Assembly (NCBI GenBank): GCA_900708905.1
Contig: CAADRB010000050.1
Location: forward strand, 936,599-1,000,598
DNA from: Hymenolepis diminuta
Taxonomy: Eukaryota > Platyhelminthes > Cestoda > Cyclophyllidea > Hymenolepididae
Length of the DNA: 64,000 bases
Direction of reading: 5' to 3'
Under the pieces are notes generated by a model that made no database searches, was not told the DNA's origin, and saw nothing but the letters and a program-made list of their open reading frames with translations. The translations under genes were made by a program, and so were the position numbers. Shown here piece after piece: positions 1 to 13,100 of the stretch. How positions within the stretch are numbered: the first letter of the stretch is position 1; each line of letters opens with the position of its first letter.

Positions 1-2144
1 CTTGGCTTATTCAGTTATCATCAAAATTGCTCCAATATTTAATCACAGTGGCGATTGCTTATGGCAGGATCAGTGCGAAAACTTCTAATTATGAGGAGTC
101 ACATGAATATTGGGAACAGAGATGAGCGCATTACGATTTGAAACGTAAGAGAGGGTCAAGAGAAACTAGACGAGATATGGAGAATCTTATTTTATATTAA
201 TACTGGAAATATTACTTGCCTGTATTTTTCTTTAAGAGATATTAATCAATTTATAAAATCATAATGTTTAAATTTTGCGAATAGACTCCCAGGTTATATC
301 CACGATATTCAGAGATTGTTAACTGGTAGATTTATTTCCATGATTGTTCTCTTGTTGATAAAAGAATACAAGAAGTATTTGGCATAGATGAGCATCAAAT
401 TTATCTATATTTTATGAACATTTAGTTTAATGTGCTTAAAAAACTCATTTTAAAACGCTTATTTTGTTTCTTTATAACCTGCTCAGTTTCCATTAATTGT
501 ACTTATCCATAAGTTGGCTTAATGTACCTTTTTTATGGCCCTTATACCGCCAGCAAACTCTCTTAATAATGTGATTTTTTCGTGGTTCTGATTTTGATTA
601 TGGGTTCTTTTAAAAGTTACTTATCAGCTGAAAACTATATCATCATACCTGCATTGACAAATGTTTATTTTTACATTGCAAAATAGAATTCAGCGGAACA
701 TCAAGTTGAAAATATTACACGGAACATATTTAAGTACAAAATAGCGCCAAGGAATGCATGAAAAGAAATTACTACGCAGTGCCATCTGTGTTTCAGTTAT
801 TTATATTAAAGGAATGACAGAAACTTTTCCACGACCTGTGAAAAATCGATCCCAACACGATTCGCTGATAACGGATGAATCGGAATAGACGTACGCGGGA
901 GAATATGCAGGAATTTATACCACTTTAATTTAACTTCGCATTTAGTAAATGAAAAATTGAAAAAATTTTTCCCGTTTTAGCTGCGAAAACCATGAGTTCA
1001 TTAAAAAGTCTATCAAAATCAGTTTTCAAACAGTTTTTGTAACCAGTGTATAACAAACGTAATATCTATTGATCAGTTTCAGTTCTTTTCTATAACCCAA
1101 TTCTATATGAAACCTCATGCAAATTCTTTTCTCCTTATATGATTAGGGTCATAGTTATGATTCATTTTATACTGTATTCACTTTGGTTCTATTCAAGAAA
1201 TATAATTTTAGTGCCATCTTTGTTTTGATATATTCACTGTCTCAAATCCAAATTCAAGCATCCAGCTGTAAGTGACAAAATACCGTAATTTAGGTGAACG
1301 AAGTTTGAATATTTTGCTTTGTATGGTTATATATGAGGCTTGTCTGATCGAAGAAACAGAAAATTTCTCCATGATTAACGTTAGTCAATTTATTTAGAAA
1401 TGAAATCCCTTTGAAGTGGCAGGACCGATCACCATAATTAAACAATCGGTCATTTGACACTGGATATGATGAAAATAATCTCAACGCTGAATCTGGTTTT
1501 CATATAATAAATATTAAACAATAGGACGTCACAAATGGAATTTTTGCCCCCGAATAAAGATAAAGACTCGTGATGTCCTTACTTCATTATCTATTTTTGA
1601 TTCTCCGCATTTCATACTTTGTCGAATTCGTTCAGACATTTTTCAATAATTACAACTTGTAAAAGTTTTTTTCTGTGTTGAGGAAAAAAGTAATATTATT
1701 ATTATGGAACAGTAGATATTTTACTCAGTTTTTTCTTCTTTTCGCATAATTCTGCAAATATTTACTATTTCATTTTCAACTTCATCCTACTGCTTTAGTT
1801 ATAAGCATACTGATAATTAAAATGTTCGCATCTTTTATTTGCTTATTTAAAGTGATAAAGAATGAATTTATTTTTGAGTAGTCGGTATGTTCGTTACCAG
1901 TGTGAAATTGATTAAATATAAGCCCTATGAACCAGTTTTTCCCAATTGTTAAGTTGACTAATCTATAGCTGGAGTATGATTCTCAAGATCTCTGAAAGCG
2001 TAAGGAGCAATAGCGATAAGTTTAAATAAAGATGTATTTTGACTGTCCTTCAATTTCCTGAATAACAGTTACTTCGCTCAACTTGATTAGATATAACCCA
2101 ATTAAAAATTAAAAATTTAAAGATATTTAAAATTTTCCTGATAG
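1..2144. other. No gene recognised
   Basis: AT-rich sequence with stops in all frames at short intervals. The longest open frames are below 70 codons, have no family resemblance and show no paired splice sites. I see no tRNA-like box, tandem repeat or duplicated block here. Confidence 0.5.
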
Positions 2145-2286
2145 TCAAATTATCTGCTTATTTGTAAATTCAAAGATCATTTGTGCTTGAACAAAAATGC
2201 CAATGAATCATTGGAGAAGTTTAAGATTAAATCGGTACAAAGACCTCCAGACAGTCATGGAAAACTGCGGATTAAAGATTTCATAG
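2145..2286 (+). CDS. Possible internal exon, unknown gene
   Basis: A 142-nt open block runs from an acceptor-like site (TTTTCCTGATAG) to a donor (ATAG|GTAATT). Read in phase it gives 47 codons plus one base. The composition is protein-like (Lys, Glu, Pro, Ser) and the block ends in SVQRPPDSHGKLRIKDFI. I do not recognise the family and found no neighbouring exon, so a chance open frame between chance splice sites is quite possible. Confidence 0.25.
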
Positions 2287-5200
2287 GTAATTTAAGAAAT
2301 GGTAGATTAATACTTATGTATCATAGCACTTTCATGAAAACACACCCTTCATATTTATTCCTCTGATTAATTAAAACCTGAGTAAAAATTAAATAATTTT
2401 AAAATTGGGAGTTACTTCTCAACTATCCTATAAACTGGGAACTTCAATTAATAAAAGGCAAACTGGTTTTTTTTATCTAATTTAACATTTAAGAAAGTCA
2501 TAATTATCAATGGTTCCGGATGAGATCCATTCTTTCTGGAGACCACCAAGTATTAATAATGCGCAAAACTTTAATTTTGAAATCTAACCTCAATTAAAGA
2601 CGTTTGATTATAAACAGTAAAAAAGGGAAACTCGTCTTTTAAAAATATTTTATACTTAACGACTCCTATGTTGGTAAATAAATTTATTTTCTCAGTAGTT
2701 TATTTGCCCTAAGCACTCAAAAAGTGTGTCAAAAAACCAAACTCATCTTGTAACTATTCATACTCAAATCATAAAAATAGTAAAATACATACAATTAATG
2801 AGTTAAACCAGATTTATTTGCTATGTCCAATAGTTGCGTCTTCCTAAAAAGAGGCGATTTCTTTAAACTCAGAAAAATCGAAATGGAATGAATATGATAT
2901 ATAAAAATATAATTTTTGTTGGTAGGGATTTCTATTTAACTACAACCGATTATCACTTATAATGAAAGCATCTGGTATTTAGTTCTGCTGCTTTCATATC
3001 AAAGTTATGCGAAAGTTGTCAACGGTAATAAGGCATTGAAATCTGTTTTCTAAAGAAGAGAGTCACACAAGCATGTATTTTCAAAATCGGCTCAATTTTA
3101 AAGCAAAAATAGTATGTTATAGAATTTTAATTTTCTAAGTAGATGTTGGCGATTATTTTCTCTCCAAGGTTTAATTTGTCACTGTATGATCTCCAAGGCG
3201 CATTTTTTCGAAGAATTTCGCTTTGTTTGGTAATGAAAGACGCCACTAACATCGAGAAGCTTCCAATCAACCACCAAATTTTGTTTGTTTATTCATTCTA
3301 ATCCTAATCTAACAGAATGTAACTCTCAACCTGAGTAATTAACAATGTAATCAGTTTTTATTCTGAGATATGTTTAATTTATACTGGTGAAAAGTGGTGG
3401 CCTTTAAATCTTTAATCTGAGTTGAAGACCGAACAAGATTTGAACTTAAATTCCCGATATCAGTGAATATTTTTGTTCTCCCAAGATTACCTGTCCGCCC
3501 TTTATTTTCAGCATTTCCAACTACGTAAATAAATTCTTATTTACTAATTTGAAATTATTTTAAATAACTATTTAAATAATTAAATTAAAGTTAGTTATAG
3601 ACATTTAACTAAAAATCTAAATTTATCTTTATTTAATCGAATGAATTATGAGTTTTTAAATTCGTCTGAACTGCCTAAGTTTGTCATCAAACCGCGTAGA
3701 TCAGAGTTTTACCTGCCTTCGTTTTTATACAACCAAATTGCACACGTGTGGCATAAAATTTTAACCTACAACTAACACAAACGCAGAGAGAGAGTTAATG
3801 CTTGATTTATGACCAAAAAACGTGTTTACACTCTCTGGCCACATGATTTCATTTGCGTTATTAGATTAATAGATTAAGTAAATTCATCTGAAATAATAAC
3901 GAATTTCGAAAATAAAATTTGAACTAACCTGAATGTTAAAAATCATTTTATAACGTGGTAGAACCATAAAATTTCACGTTTTAATCTTGAGATGGCATCT
4001 GACCACAGAAAATTTGAAAAATTACGGCAAGAGATGATACCGAGGGGAGAGATTCGAATGAGAGCATATGATAGAGCTTTACTTTGCGTTAGCTTGGGGA
4101 GCAGTCAAATTGGAGTATAAATATGCAACTATTTTCGTTGGGTAAAAGTAAATATCTTTATTCATGAAAAAGAAAATTAAAAATATTGTATGCTTTATTC
4201 ATGTTACCGTTGATTATTTTCAAATCTTACATTTTGTTTAAATGGTCTAACTCCATGTTATCTCGTAGTTTGTGCGTTGGAACTTTGCAAATGGTATGTC
4301 CATAGTGGTTCTTGTTTTTTATTTAATTCAGGCCTATTTGTTGAGGCAGTAAGATATAACAATTTTAATGCCCTCTTTCCATTAATTTACACTTGGATTC
4401 CAAAATACTTGCTATATTCAGAGTTCGTTGGCTGATTGTTTCAATGCCTTTTTAGCACAGAAAAGCTCACTAGATTCCGCATTAAGGTGAACTTTTTCAA
4501 CTAGTGCCTTATGAGACAACTTCTTTTGTTGTCCAAATTTGAAAAATGGTAATGGTGTTGGTGTTAAGAGCATGAAAAATCTTACAAAAACCACACGTAT
4601 GACCAAGATAGCTGCTTATTTGCTCAGCACAAGCAAATTCTAAGTAACGATCCACTTATATCCCACCTTTTCGTCAGGACGGGCTCCTTCTGTGTCCTCT
4701 TTATAATGAAATTTCTAACAAAGTATATTAAATTAACCTGCTGGTGCTTAACCCGAATAGACGCATTCGGTTACTCTCCGTCTTCTAACCGGAGGACCGG
4801 TAACGTAACGGAGTGGGTTTATTATATATTTAATTATCGTAGGATATACAATTAGTAGTTCAGTTCTATGGATATCCCAGCTAACAGAATTAAGTTTTAA
4901 CGGTTTGCCAACACAGTTCGTTTATAAATAGTAAATAATTATCGAGGTCGATTTTTATTTAATGCCATACACTGTTTGAAACGAGATAAGAAGAGAGGTA
5001 AATTGGGAGGTTTTAATTTTGAAACCCAGAGTAGGACTTGATTTCAGTCGCAGTTCTTGTTTTATTCCCTTGAAGTTTTGAGAGCTTTCTATGTGATGTG
5101 AAAACAGTAGTTGAAGTTTGCATTCATTAGTAGTAATGACCACTACTCGAACACTAGTAAGTTCCGTTAGCCCAAAAATCTATTTTCCAGATACAGCAGA

Positions 5201-6300
5201 CGTGAAAAGAAGAAATCGGCCATGCGATCACTCTTCTTATTTGTTGTTCCACTTGACGTATACTTTTGTACAGTTATTCTAAATCCAAGACTGCTCAACG
5301 AAATGATGAGAAATATTTTCAGAACTTTGAGAAGTAAACAAATATCGCGAAACTAAGGCTGAAAAAGATTGTTAAAATACAGAAAAGATACTCATAAATT
5401 TTGGCAGAGGGGAGCGAACAAAATTATGTTAAAAAGTTGTAGGTTATTTTGAGGTAAATTTCACCTAACACCAGGTAAATTCTATTCCGGAACGAAGATG
5501 AAAGTGGCGCAACCACCCACTTATTAAATCTGCTCAAATTCAGATGTTAGTTTTCTTCTGGCACCAAGCAAATTATGACCCGCCATGAAACTGCATAGAT
5601 TCAAATCTCTGCTCATGAAAGTCAGGGCTGTTTTTCCCTATTTCCTAGTAGAAGTGAGGTCAACAAGTTGTTAGGGATCAATTGGCGTAAATTGTAACCC
5701 TATTGGCAGAGATATGTTACTTTTCTAAAATGACATCTTGTTTTACCATCATCTCCACTTATGATTTTAGTATTTAAAACTGTACATCTTCACGTATAAT
5801 TCATAATTTTAGTACGAATATTGTCTGATTGTAGAGTTGTATATTCAATTATAACTATGAATCCGTCTGTTCAATTCGATTACCACGAAAATGCTTCAAT
5901 ACTTGGATTTATTGAAACTTCGTATTCATAAGCACACTCTTAATCACGTCTAATTTGAAATCATTCAACTGCCGAAGTGAGCGTACATCCGGATTGAACA
6001 AGTTAACGAACGGGTGATGTCACTATCACCATTACAGTTGAAAGATCGTTAGTTATTGATCAGACTAGTAGAATAACGCCTGCTCACATGATTTTAGCAT
6101 AGTCGAGCTCACTAGAATTTATCCAAGGTGAAATATAATAATGGGAATTTGCTGTAATAATTGGCAAATTTATTAACATTTTATTATTCCTCAGCAAATA
6201 TATATATATAGTCAGTGCAGATGCAGATGTCTATGTGAAGACTATTCAAATTATTGTTGTTAGCCCGCCTTCGATAGACAGCGTAGCCAATTTAGGAAAA
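2287..6300. other. Intergenic, no gene recognised
   Basis: AT-rich sequence without a convincing exon. Around 4740-4830 there is a GC-richer patch with several short inverted repeats (CCGAAT...ATTCGG and CTCCGT...ACGGAG). It may be an old repeat, but I could not assign it to the tRNA-like family found elsewhere in the window. Confidence 0.45.
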
Positions 6301-6622
6301 CCCCTCTATGTCTACCATCCCCATCCCAAACAGCTCTTAAAACCCACTTTTGGATGGTCGATAACTTTCATCATGTCACACCAAACATTGTACGGCCTCC
6401 CAACTCATCATACTTTAATTCCTCTGGTTATTACGTTTTGGATGGAAAGAGGTTGAAAAGGACGTCAATAAGCACCATCATAACACCAAATCCTCCTCTC
6501 TCATGGAAGCAATAGTTCGAGCAATGGGGAACATCAATAAAGACCACCTCATCGGGAGTTGGAGTCGCTTTCGGACTCCAGTGGAGTGGGTGATAGAAAC
6601 CGAAGAGGGATATATAAAATAG
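6301..6622 (+). pseudogene. Decayed Tc1/mariner-superfamily transposase, C-terminal fragment
   Basis: The last open part of the reading frame contains the pieces VEKDVNKHHHNTKSSL and MGNINKDHLIGSWSRFR, then ends IETEEGYIK before a TAG stop. This is the C-terminal pattern of mariner-type DDE transposases: a Val-Glu-(Arg/Lys)-(Glu/Asp)-Val-Asn-Lys stretch, then an SRFR block, then a terminal E-x-x-G-(F/Y). Just upstream, in other frames, are relics of the catalytic-core end: NFHHVTPNIVRPPNS, and a degraded NP-x-DYYV. At least two frameshifts and several stops separate these pieces, so the copy is dead. Terminal inverted repeats were not found, and the N-terminal helix-turn-helix half is missing or unrecognisable. 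Confidence 0.7.
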
Positions 6623-7894
6623 AACCTAGGGGAATATTATCTTTATTTGTGTAGTAGAATGAATTGTAAGGTTTGACCATTAACAGTTTCATTATTTGGT
6701 TTTCTAAAGGCGTGCGAAGTGTCTTCGGATGCTTCTCGCACTCCGTAAAAATAGAGAATTAATCCCACTGCTAAATCTTTTGGTATTTCAGATATGCACT
6801 TCATTGCACTCATCAAAACATGTGAATAAAAATATGCAAATTAAAGACATTTTTGTTCTTGAAAAGTTAAACCATGCACTTGTTTCTCAATGGAACATTT
6901 AAAATGTTGCCGATACCGAATGTAATTCCTCTAAGTTCCCGAGAACAAAGAAGCACTAGGGCAACTTGACTTTTACAATGCTCAGTCTCTTAACCTACAA
7001 ATTCTACCTTCCCATTCATCCTTCTTGATTAAGCTTCATTAGCGTTTTCTAATTGTCTTAGTGCACCACTTAGTTAATTTTAAATGTAGTAGCATACATC
7101 AAAGGTATTGCACTTTGTGGAAACAGTTAATTAAGAAGAATGGAAAGAAACGAACTAATTACAATTCCCAAGACATTTGAAGAAAACAGCCACTTTGATA
7201 CGAGATAAACATCCTTTTTGTGAACTTCTACTAAGATCAATATTAACTAGTGAGCTTTATCATGTGACTTGTTGACATCTGACCTAGCAAATGCATGTGG
7301 CAGTGCTACAATATAGGTACAAGGAAATAAATTTAGAGAAATTCTTAAAATCTGTACTTATACCTAAAGAAATAGACATTTAAAATGAATTTTACTGAAC
7401 TGAAATCGATCTAAAACGATTGATTTTTACTAAATTATTTAGTGAGTATATAAAATTCATTATTCAACAGTTTTTATAAAAAAGTGAATTTTAAAATTGT
7501 CTACTATATTTTATTAATGATTTATTAATTTAACTTAATTTATTAATTTGATTTAAACCTCGTGTGGGTAGATACATTCCAAAAGTCCTAATTTGGTAAA
7601 TATAAAGCGGGGGAGTTTTTAATTTCCAATCAATTAAATTACCCGTATTGAGTTATTTTTTTGTATTTACTACCGCTTTAATTATTTAAAATGTTTTTTT
7701 CCTGTCTGCCAAATTAAGGAAAGATGAACTAATTTCTCGTTTTACAGGAATCAGCGTAACCTACTTAGAGTAAATTTAACATAAATTTAAATATTGAAGT
7801 GAAGCAGACAAGAAGAAGGAACAAAATAAATAAAACAGATTGAGGTTGTGAGGAAATTGAAAATCAAACTAGAACATTAAAATCTGCCATTTAT
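6623..7894. other. Intergenic, no gene recognised
   Basis: AT-rich non-coding sequence between the transposase relic and the repeat-flanked gap. No exon, RNA gene or tandem repeat was identified. Confidence 0.45.
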
Positions 7895-8830
7895 AAAATT
7901 TTGGGATCAAGGTCAATATACCCCCCGTAATATGCATCAAGGTCAATATACCCNNNNNNNNNNNNNNNNNNNNNNNNNNNNNNNNNNNNNNNNNNNNNNN
8001 NNNNNNNNNNNNNNNNNNNNNNNNNNNNNNNNNNNNNNNNNNNNNNNNNNNNNNNNNNNNNNNNNNNNNNNNNNNNNNNNNNNNNNNNNNNNNNNNNNNN
8101 NNNNNNNNNNNNNNNNNNNNNNNNNNNNNNNNNNNNNNNNNNNNNNNNNNNNNNNNNNNNNNNNNNNNNNNNNNNNNNNNNNNNNNNNNNNNNNNNNNNN
8201 NNNNNNNNNNNNNNNNNNNNNNNNNNNNNNNNNNNNNNNNNNNNNNNNNNNNNNNNNNNNNNNNNNNNNNNNNNNNNNNNNNNNNNNNNNNNNNNNNNNN
8301 NNNNNNNNNNNNNNNNNNNNNNNNNNNNNNNNNNNNNNNNNNNNNNNNNNNNNNNNNNNNNNNNNNNNNNNNNNNNNNNNNNNNNNNNNNNNNNNNNNNN
8401 NNNNNNNNNNNNNNNNNNNNNNNNNNNNNNNNNNNNNNNNNNNNNNNNNNNNNNNNNNNNNNNNNNNNNNNNNNNNNNNNNNNNNNNNNNNNNNNNNNNN
8501 NNNNNNNNNNNNNNNNNNNNNNNNNNNNNNNNNNNNNNNNNNNNNNNNNNNNNNNNNNNNNNNNNNNNNNNNNNNNNNNNNNNNNNNNNNNNNNNNNNNN
8601 NNNNNNNNNNNNNNNNNNNNNNNNNNNNNNNNNNNNNNNNNNNNNNNNNNNNNNNNNNNNNNNNNNNNNNNNNNNNNNNNNNNNNNNNNNNNNNNNNNNN
8701 NNNNNNNNNNNNNNNNNNNNNNNNNNNNNNNNNNNNNNNNNNNNNNNNTTTACCATAAGGGTACGTAAATAATCAATTTGTATCAAGGTCAATATACCCC
8801 CCGGCGGGGTATATTGATCCAAATTTTGTA
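7895..8830. repeat. Short repeat units with inverted ends, flanking an assembly gap
   Basis: A unit close to ATCAAGGTCAATATACCCC occurs at 7907-7926, 7936-7953 and 8782-8802. It occurs inverted (GGGGTATATTGATCC) at 8806-8820, directly after the last direct copy, making a near-perfect hairpin around CCGGCG. The outer edges also mirror each other (AAAATTTTGG-ATC at the left, GATCCAAATTTTG at the right). The block therefore behaves like an element with terminal inverted repeats, or a minisatellite that defeated assembly. Its centre is the N run. Confidence 0.6.
7954..8748. other. Assembly gap (795 N)
   Basis: A run of undetermined bases. Any open reading frame spanning it is meaningless. The identical repeat units on both sides explain why it was not closed; the true size is unknown. 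Confidence 0.98.
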
Positions 8831-10167
8831 TGTATTGAGTCACTAACTTTTCCAAAGTGTAGCTCGTTTACATCAAGCTTCATCATACGAATAAAACTAA
8901 TGATAAACTGCATAATAATAGTGCTCCAAAGTTCAAATTTTATGATATTATGACTGAATTCCCGAGTGAGTTCTTATTCAGAGATTAATGGATTGACTGA
9001 ACAGTGAGAACTGACATACCATTTCGATTTATTTGTGCCTTCTCATAACAAAGACCAAATAGGTCAAAATGCCTAATAGTAGAAAATAGATGCAAAGTTG
9101 AGTGTGTAACTATATATATATATATATATATATGAGTAAGTTTCTCAAGTCCATTAAAGTTATTTGGAAAATGTAGTAGATACAAATGAGTCGGAGAACA
9201 TCTGATAGCATTTTCTACCAATTTTTCGTATCAAACTTTTTGTATTCTGTGTGATTAAAGCTGGGATAGTTTTTTCCAAACTTGCAGAGCCAGAGATTTA
9301 ATGAAGAAAACATTTTCTGAGTTTAGAAAAAAAATTACTTTGCTGGACTTCAATGTCATAAAAATTAGATTTCAACATGAAGATAAAAAAAATTTGTTAG
9401 ATCATTCATAAGCAATAAAATGATGGACGATGTACTGAATAGATTCCGTTCAACAATTAAAAAATGGAAGAAATGATAGAGTTGTCAACCTACATATCCG
9501 TCAACTCCGAGATCAATGTTGATCAATGTACATTCAGTTATTTGGATGGCCAGCGGCATAGTAAGTTTGGATCACCAAAAGAAGTAGCAAAATACTTCTC
9601 ATAGCAAAAAGGTCCTCATAAGGGCAATTTCTGTATACCTCCCTCTTTCCAAGCCAGGTGAGGCTAGTATCTTTCTTAAAGGGTCCGGGGAGTTCTTCTA
9701 AATTTGTATTTAATTTTATTTATCCATGAATTTCAAGACTAATGCTTCACTATCCAAATCAAGCAGTGACTCAGTTTTTCTATTTTAAAAAGAAGTTCAA
9801 AATGTTAAATAACAATAAAATGCGTTATCGATCGCATGAGACACATAGTTGTACTAACTAATGGCATATGGAAGTTTAATAGAGCCTAATTTCTATATTA
9901 ATGATTAACTTAATATATAATTTGAAATGATCCAACAGTCTGCTTCAACTTTAAAATCCTCTTTAGTTGTAATATAAAAACCAGAACCACATCAGCAGGT
10001 CATTCATCAATATTTAAAGTACAGTCACGCTTAGGTACAATAACGGTTGTGGTTAGAGATGTATATTTAAATAAATCATACCTCAGTTAGAATCAAACCT
10101 CAACAATGCTGTATAACAAAACAGGATAAAAGAATGAACACAAAAATATACATAAAGTAAATCAAAG
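8831..10167. other. Downstream flank of CFAP410, no gene recognised
   Basis: Mostly AT-rich non-coding sequence beyond the CFAP410 stop codon (the gene reads leftward). It includes the TA microsatellite at 9111-9132. The first AATAAA-type signal on the minus strand lies several hundred bases beyond the stop, so the 3' UTR end is not fixed. Confidence 0.4.
9111..9132. repeat. (TA)n microsatellite
   Basis: About eleven uninterrupted TA dinucleotides. Confidence 0.9.
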
Positions 10168-13100
10168 TCACGGCGATGGGGAAGTACTCTTTGGCGACGG
10201 AGAAGTTATCAAATCGCCAAGACGACGACGTCTATTAGCAATTTCATTGGCCAGTAGGGCTAACGCATTGTCATTCAGCCTTGGCAAGAGATGAAGTATT
10301 TCTGTAAGTGTCTAAATGCCAGAATGTCAAGATGTGATTAAGTTAATAAAATGAAAACTTATTTTAAATGTTAATTTAATTAATCATTTATAGCCTAATT
10401 TGGCAGAATGAAATATATTAATTTGCTTAAAAATTTCAAATCACGCGCCTCTCTAAACCAATCAGTTGGAAAGTAAACGGCAATTTTAACTAGGGATATA
10501 CCAACGCAAAAACGGTAAACGAGATTGCCTAGTCAAGGTCTTTTCCAGGATTATGAATGGGACATATAGAATTTTTCATGTGTTTATGGGAAGCATTTCA
10601 ATGTCCCCAACCATCACATGACCTTGAATTTAGTCTAAATTAGTTCACTTTCCCAGGATGTTTGGCAATTATTTTTAGAAAGTTCTAGCAAACTTAGAAA
10701 ATGATTTCATGCATAGGTCATTACCAGTTAGAAGAGATTAGTCTTTATTTTAAACAAAGGTAATTTACCTTCATTGTGAACGAGACATCGCTCAACTGAT
10801 CGGATTTATTTAAAAGTATTTATCATTTTCAGATCTTGAAAAGCAAGTTATTATCCACTAATTTTACAATATTATTTTCCATTACTTTTGAACACTGGTA
10901 TATTCTATTCCTTTGAATTAGAAAATTTAAAAAAACGTAAGTCTGTTATCTTGAAAACCTGTAAGCTTGCATACCCAGACAGAAGATGTCCACCTCAAAT
11001 ATCTCGAGGCCAGATATTCTTAAAGAAAAAGAATTTGAGACTTAAAACTTTCATTGCTCAGCTCCGATATCCTCGAATTTCGTTCTACGTTCCCTTCACT
11101 ATAAGCAGTATCGAATCAATATTTTCTCGCCTAACTCATATCTTTGATAATTAAATAACCATTTTAATTAAATATACTAAATTATATTGATATGTCCAAT
11201 AATGTTTCTGCCTAAAAATGAAAAATCAGACCCTTTCTGAAATAATAAGAATATTACGTTCAAACCGTTTCAAGTGACCAGATGAAAAGAAATATATAAC
11301 CCTCTATAATGTCAAAATTTACTTCCAGGGAGAGATTTCATTTTTTGAAATAAAGATCTTAAATATATGGATATATTTACTGCAGTGACTCTGACGGTAT
11401 CGAAACTCAAAAATGGAATTGTCATAAAAGCTGGCTAATCAAAATGGGTTTTCATTTCGTGAAAGGTATATAATTAATACGACAATTGAAAATTACCCCC
11501 TAATGAAATTTTCATATGGTGGTCATGACTGACTGTCACTATAATCCGATTTTATGCTTAAATGCAGCTTGTCAATGAGTTGAAGGCATCTCGTAACCCG
11601 CGAAAGTCGGCTAAGCAATTAATTTAAATGCTTGCAACGCCAATATTATTAAACATATCAAATTCATAACTGTATTACAATCTTCCAACTCACTCTAAGT
11701 ACGCCGAAATTCTCAACACATTCTTTAACGATATCACCTATCTTTTTCAACTCAAAAGCCATAAATAAACTACTAATGGCTCCTACTGTCTGACGTTCAA
11801 TTCGTCAAACCTCAGCTCTTATCTTCAGCTTCTACCGGTTAACTTCTACATCTGCAGTTACCAATTCAGATCCTACTAAAATCTACTCCCGCAACCGGGT
11901 TCCATTCCTTGTAGCCCTGATATCTTCATAACTATTAACCCAAGTTCTTATTCTAAAACAATCGAAGAAAAAATGCACGATTGCTATGGTGTAATTGAAC
12001 TCCTTCGTCATTTTGCTTTACATTTCATTAAGTCCAGTAACATTTGTAAAATCCATTTCTTTATGTATCGAAAACCATTTTCGAGTAAGGTAAATCAGTT
12101 TTTAACAGTCTCATAAAATTCTGCTCGAAAATATAAAACTGGGAATTACGTTGTTTTCACTTTGATTGAAATGGCCAAGTTAGGGTCACGCAAGGGCAGT
12201 TGGTTAATCCAATTTTTAAGCCAAATGATAAAAGATGGACAACTATTTAGACGGTGTTAAATAAAATAGAAGATACTAGTTAAGGTTATCGACAAATGGA
12301 TGAATGAAGATAATATTTAAAGTTAGATGCATAGAAAAGAAATTGAAGGAGTAATTACGAGATAAAATTGTCGTAGTAGTGAGGATATGTATATATTTCG
12401 ATTATATTTTTTAAGATTAAATGTGTACTTTTATCAATAATTCTCCCCTACATTCAGAAAGAAAATACGTAGAAACAACATAACCAATAATTGCAATTAA
12501 CTAACCAAACAGCAAAGTAACCACTTTAATTTCAAAATTAGATGTGCGTCTTTACTGAATACTTGGTACTTATCTTTTTACCACATTTCATAAAAGTATC
12601 ATCAAATTATGCTCAAATCTAATGGCTTATTTTCTAAGAGGTGAAACACAACATATACGTAAGAGGTACAATTATGCTAATTCAGTATCATCTATTTCAC
12701 CATTTGATCAAATTTTCCAACTGAATATAATTTGCCAATTATTATTTACTGAAAATAATTTACCTGTTTATGGACCAGAGAGAGATTTGAAATGGCCTGA
12801 CGAATAGATTCCAGTGTCCAATCTGATGGTTCTGCAGTGACCCTACAAGAGCAAATTACTCACATTAAACTTGGGCATAAAATAGCTACTACCAACTTAT
12901 AAGTAACAATATTTTTTCTCCTGTCCTGCTGTAATATACGCCATTTACTGAGCATGAGTTCTCAAAAAACCTTAGACTTAATAAATCTCCCTTAGAAAGA
13001 CTAGATTAATAAGTCGGAGTATATAAAAGGTTCATAATTATAAAATTTATTGTAAAATCTATGAACTGCGTGTCTATTAATCGAATAGTAATCTAGCAGC

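Noticed and set aside
7869..8855. Long open frames on both strands across 7.9-8.8 kb
   Set aside because: They consist almost entirely of undetermined bases and exist only because N codons contain no stops.
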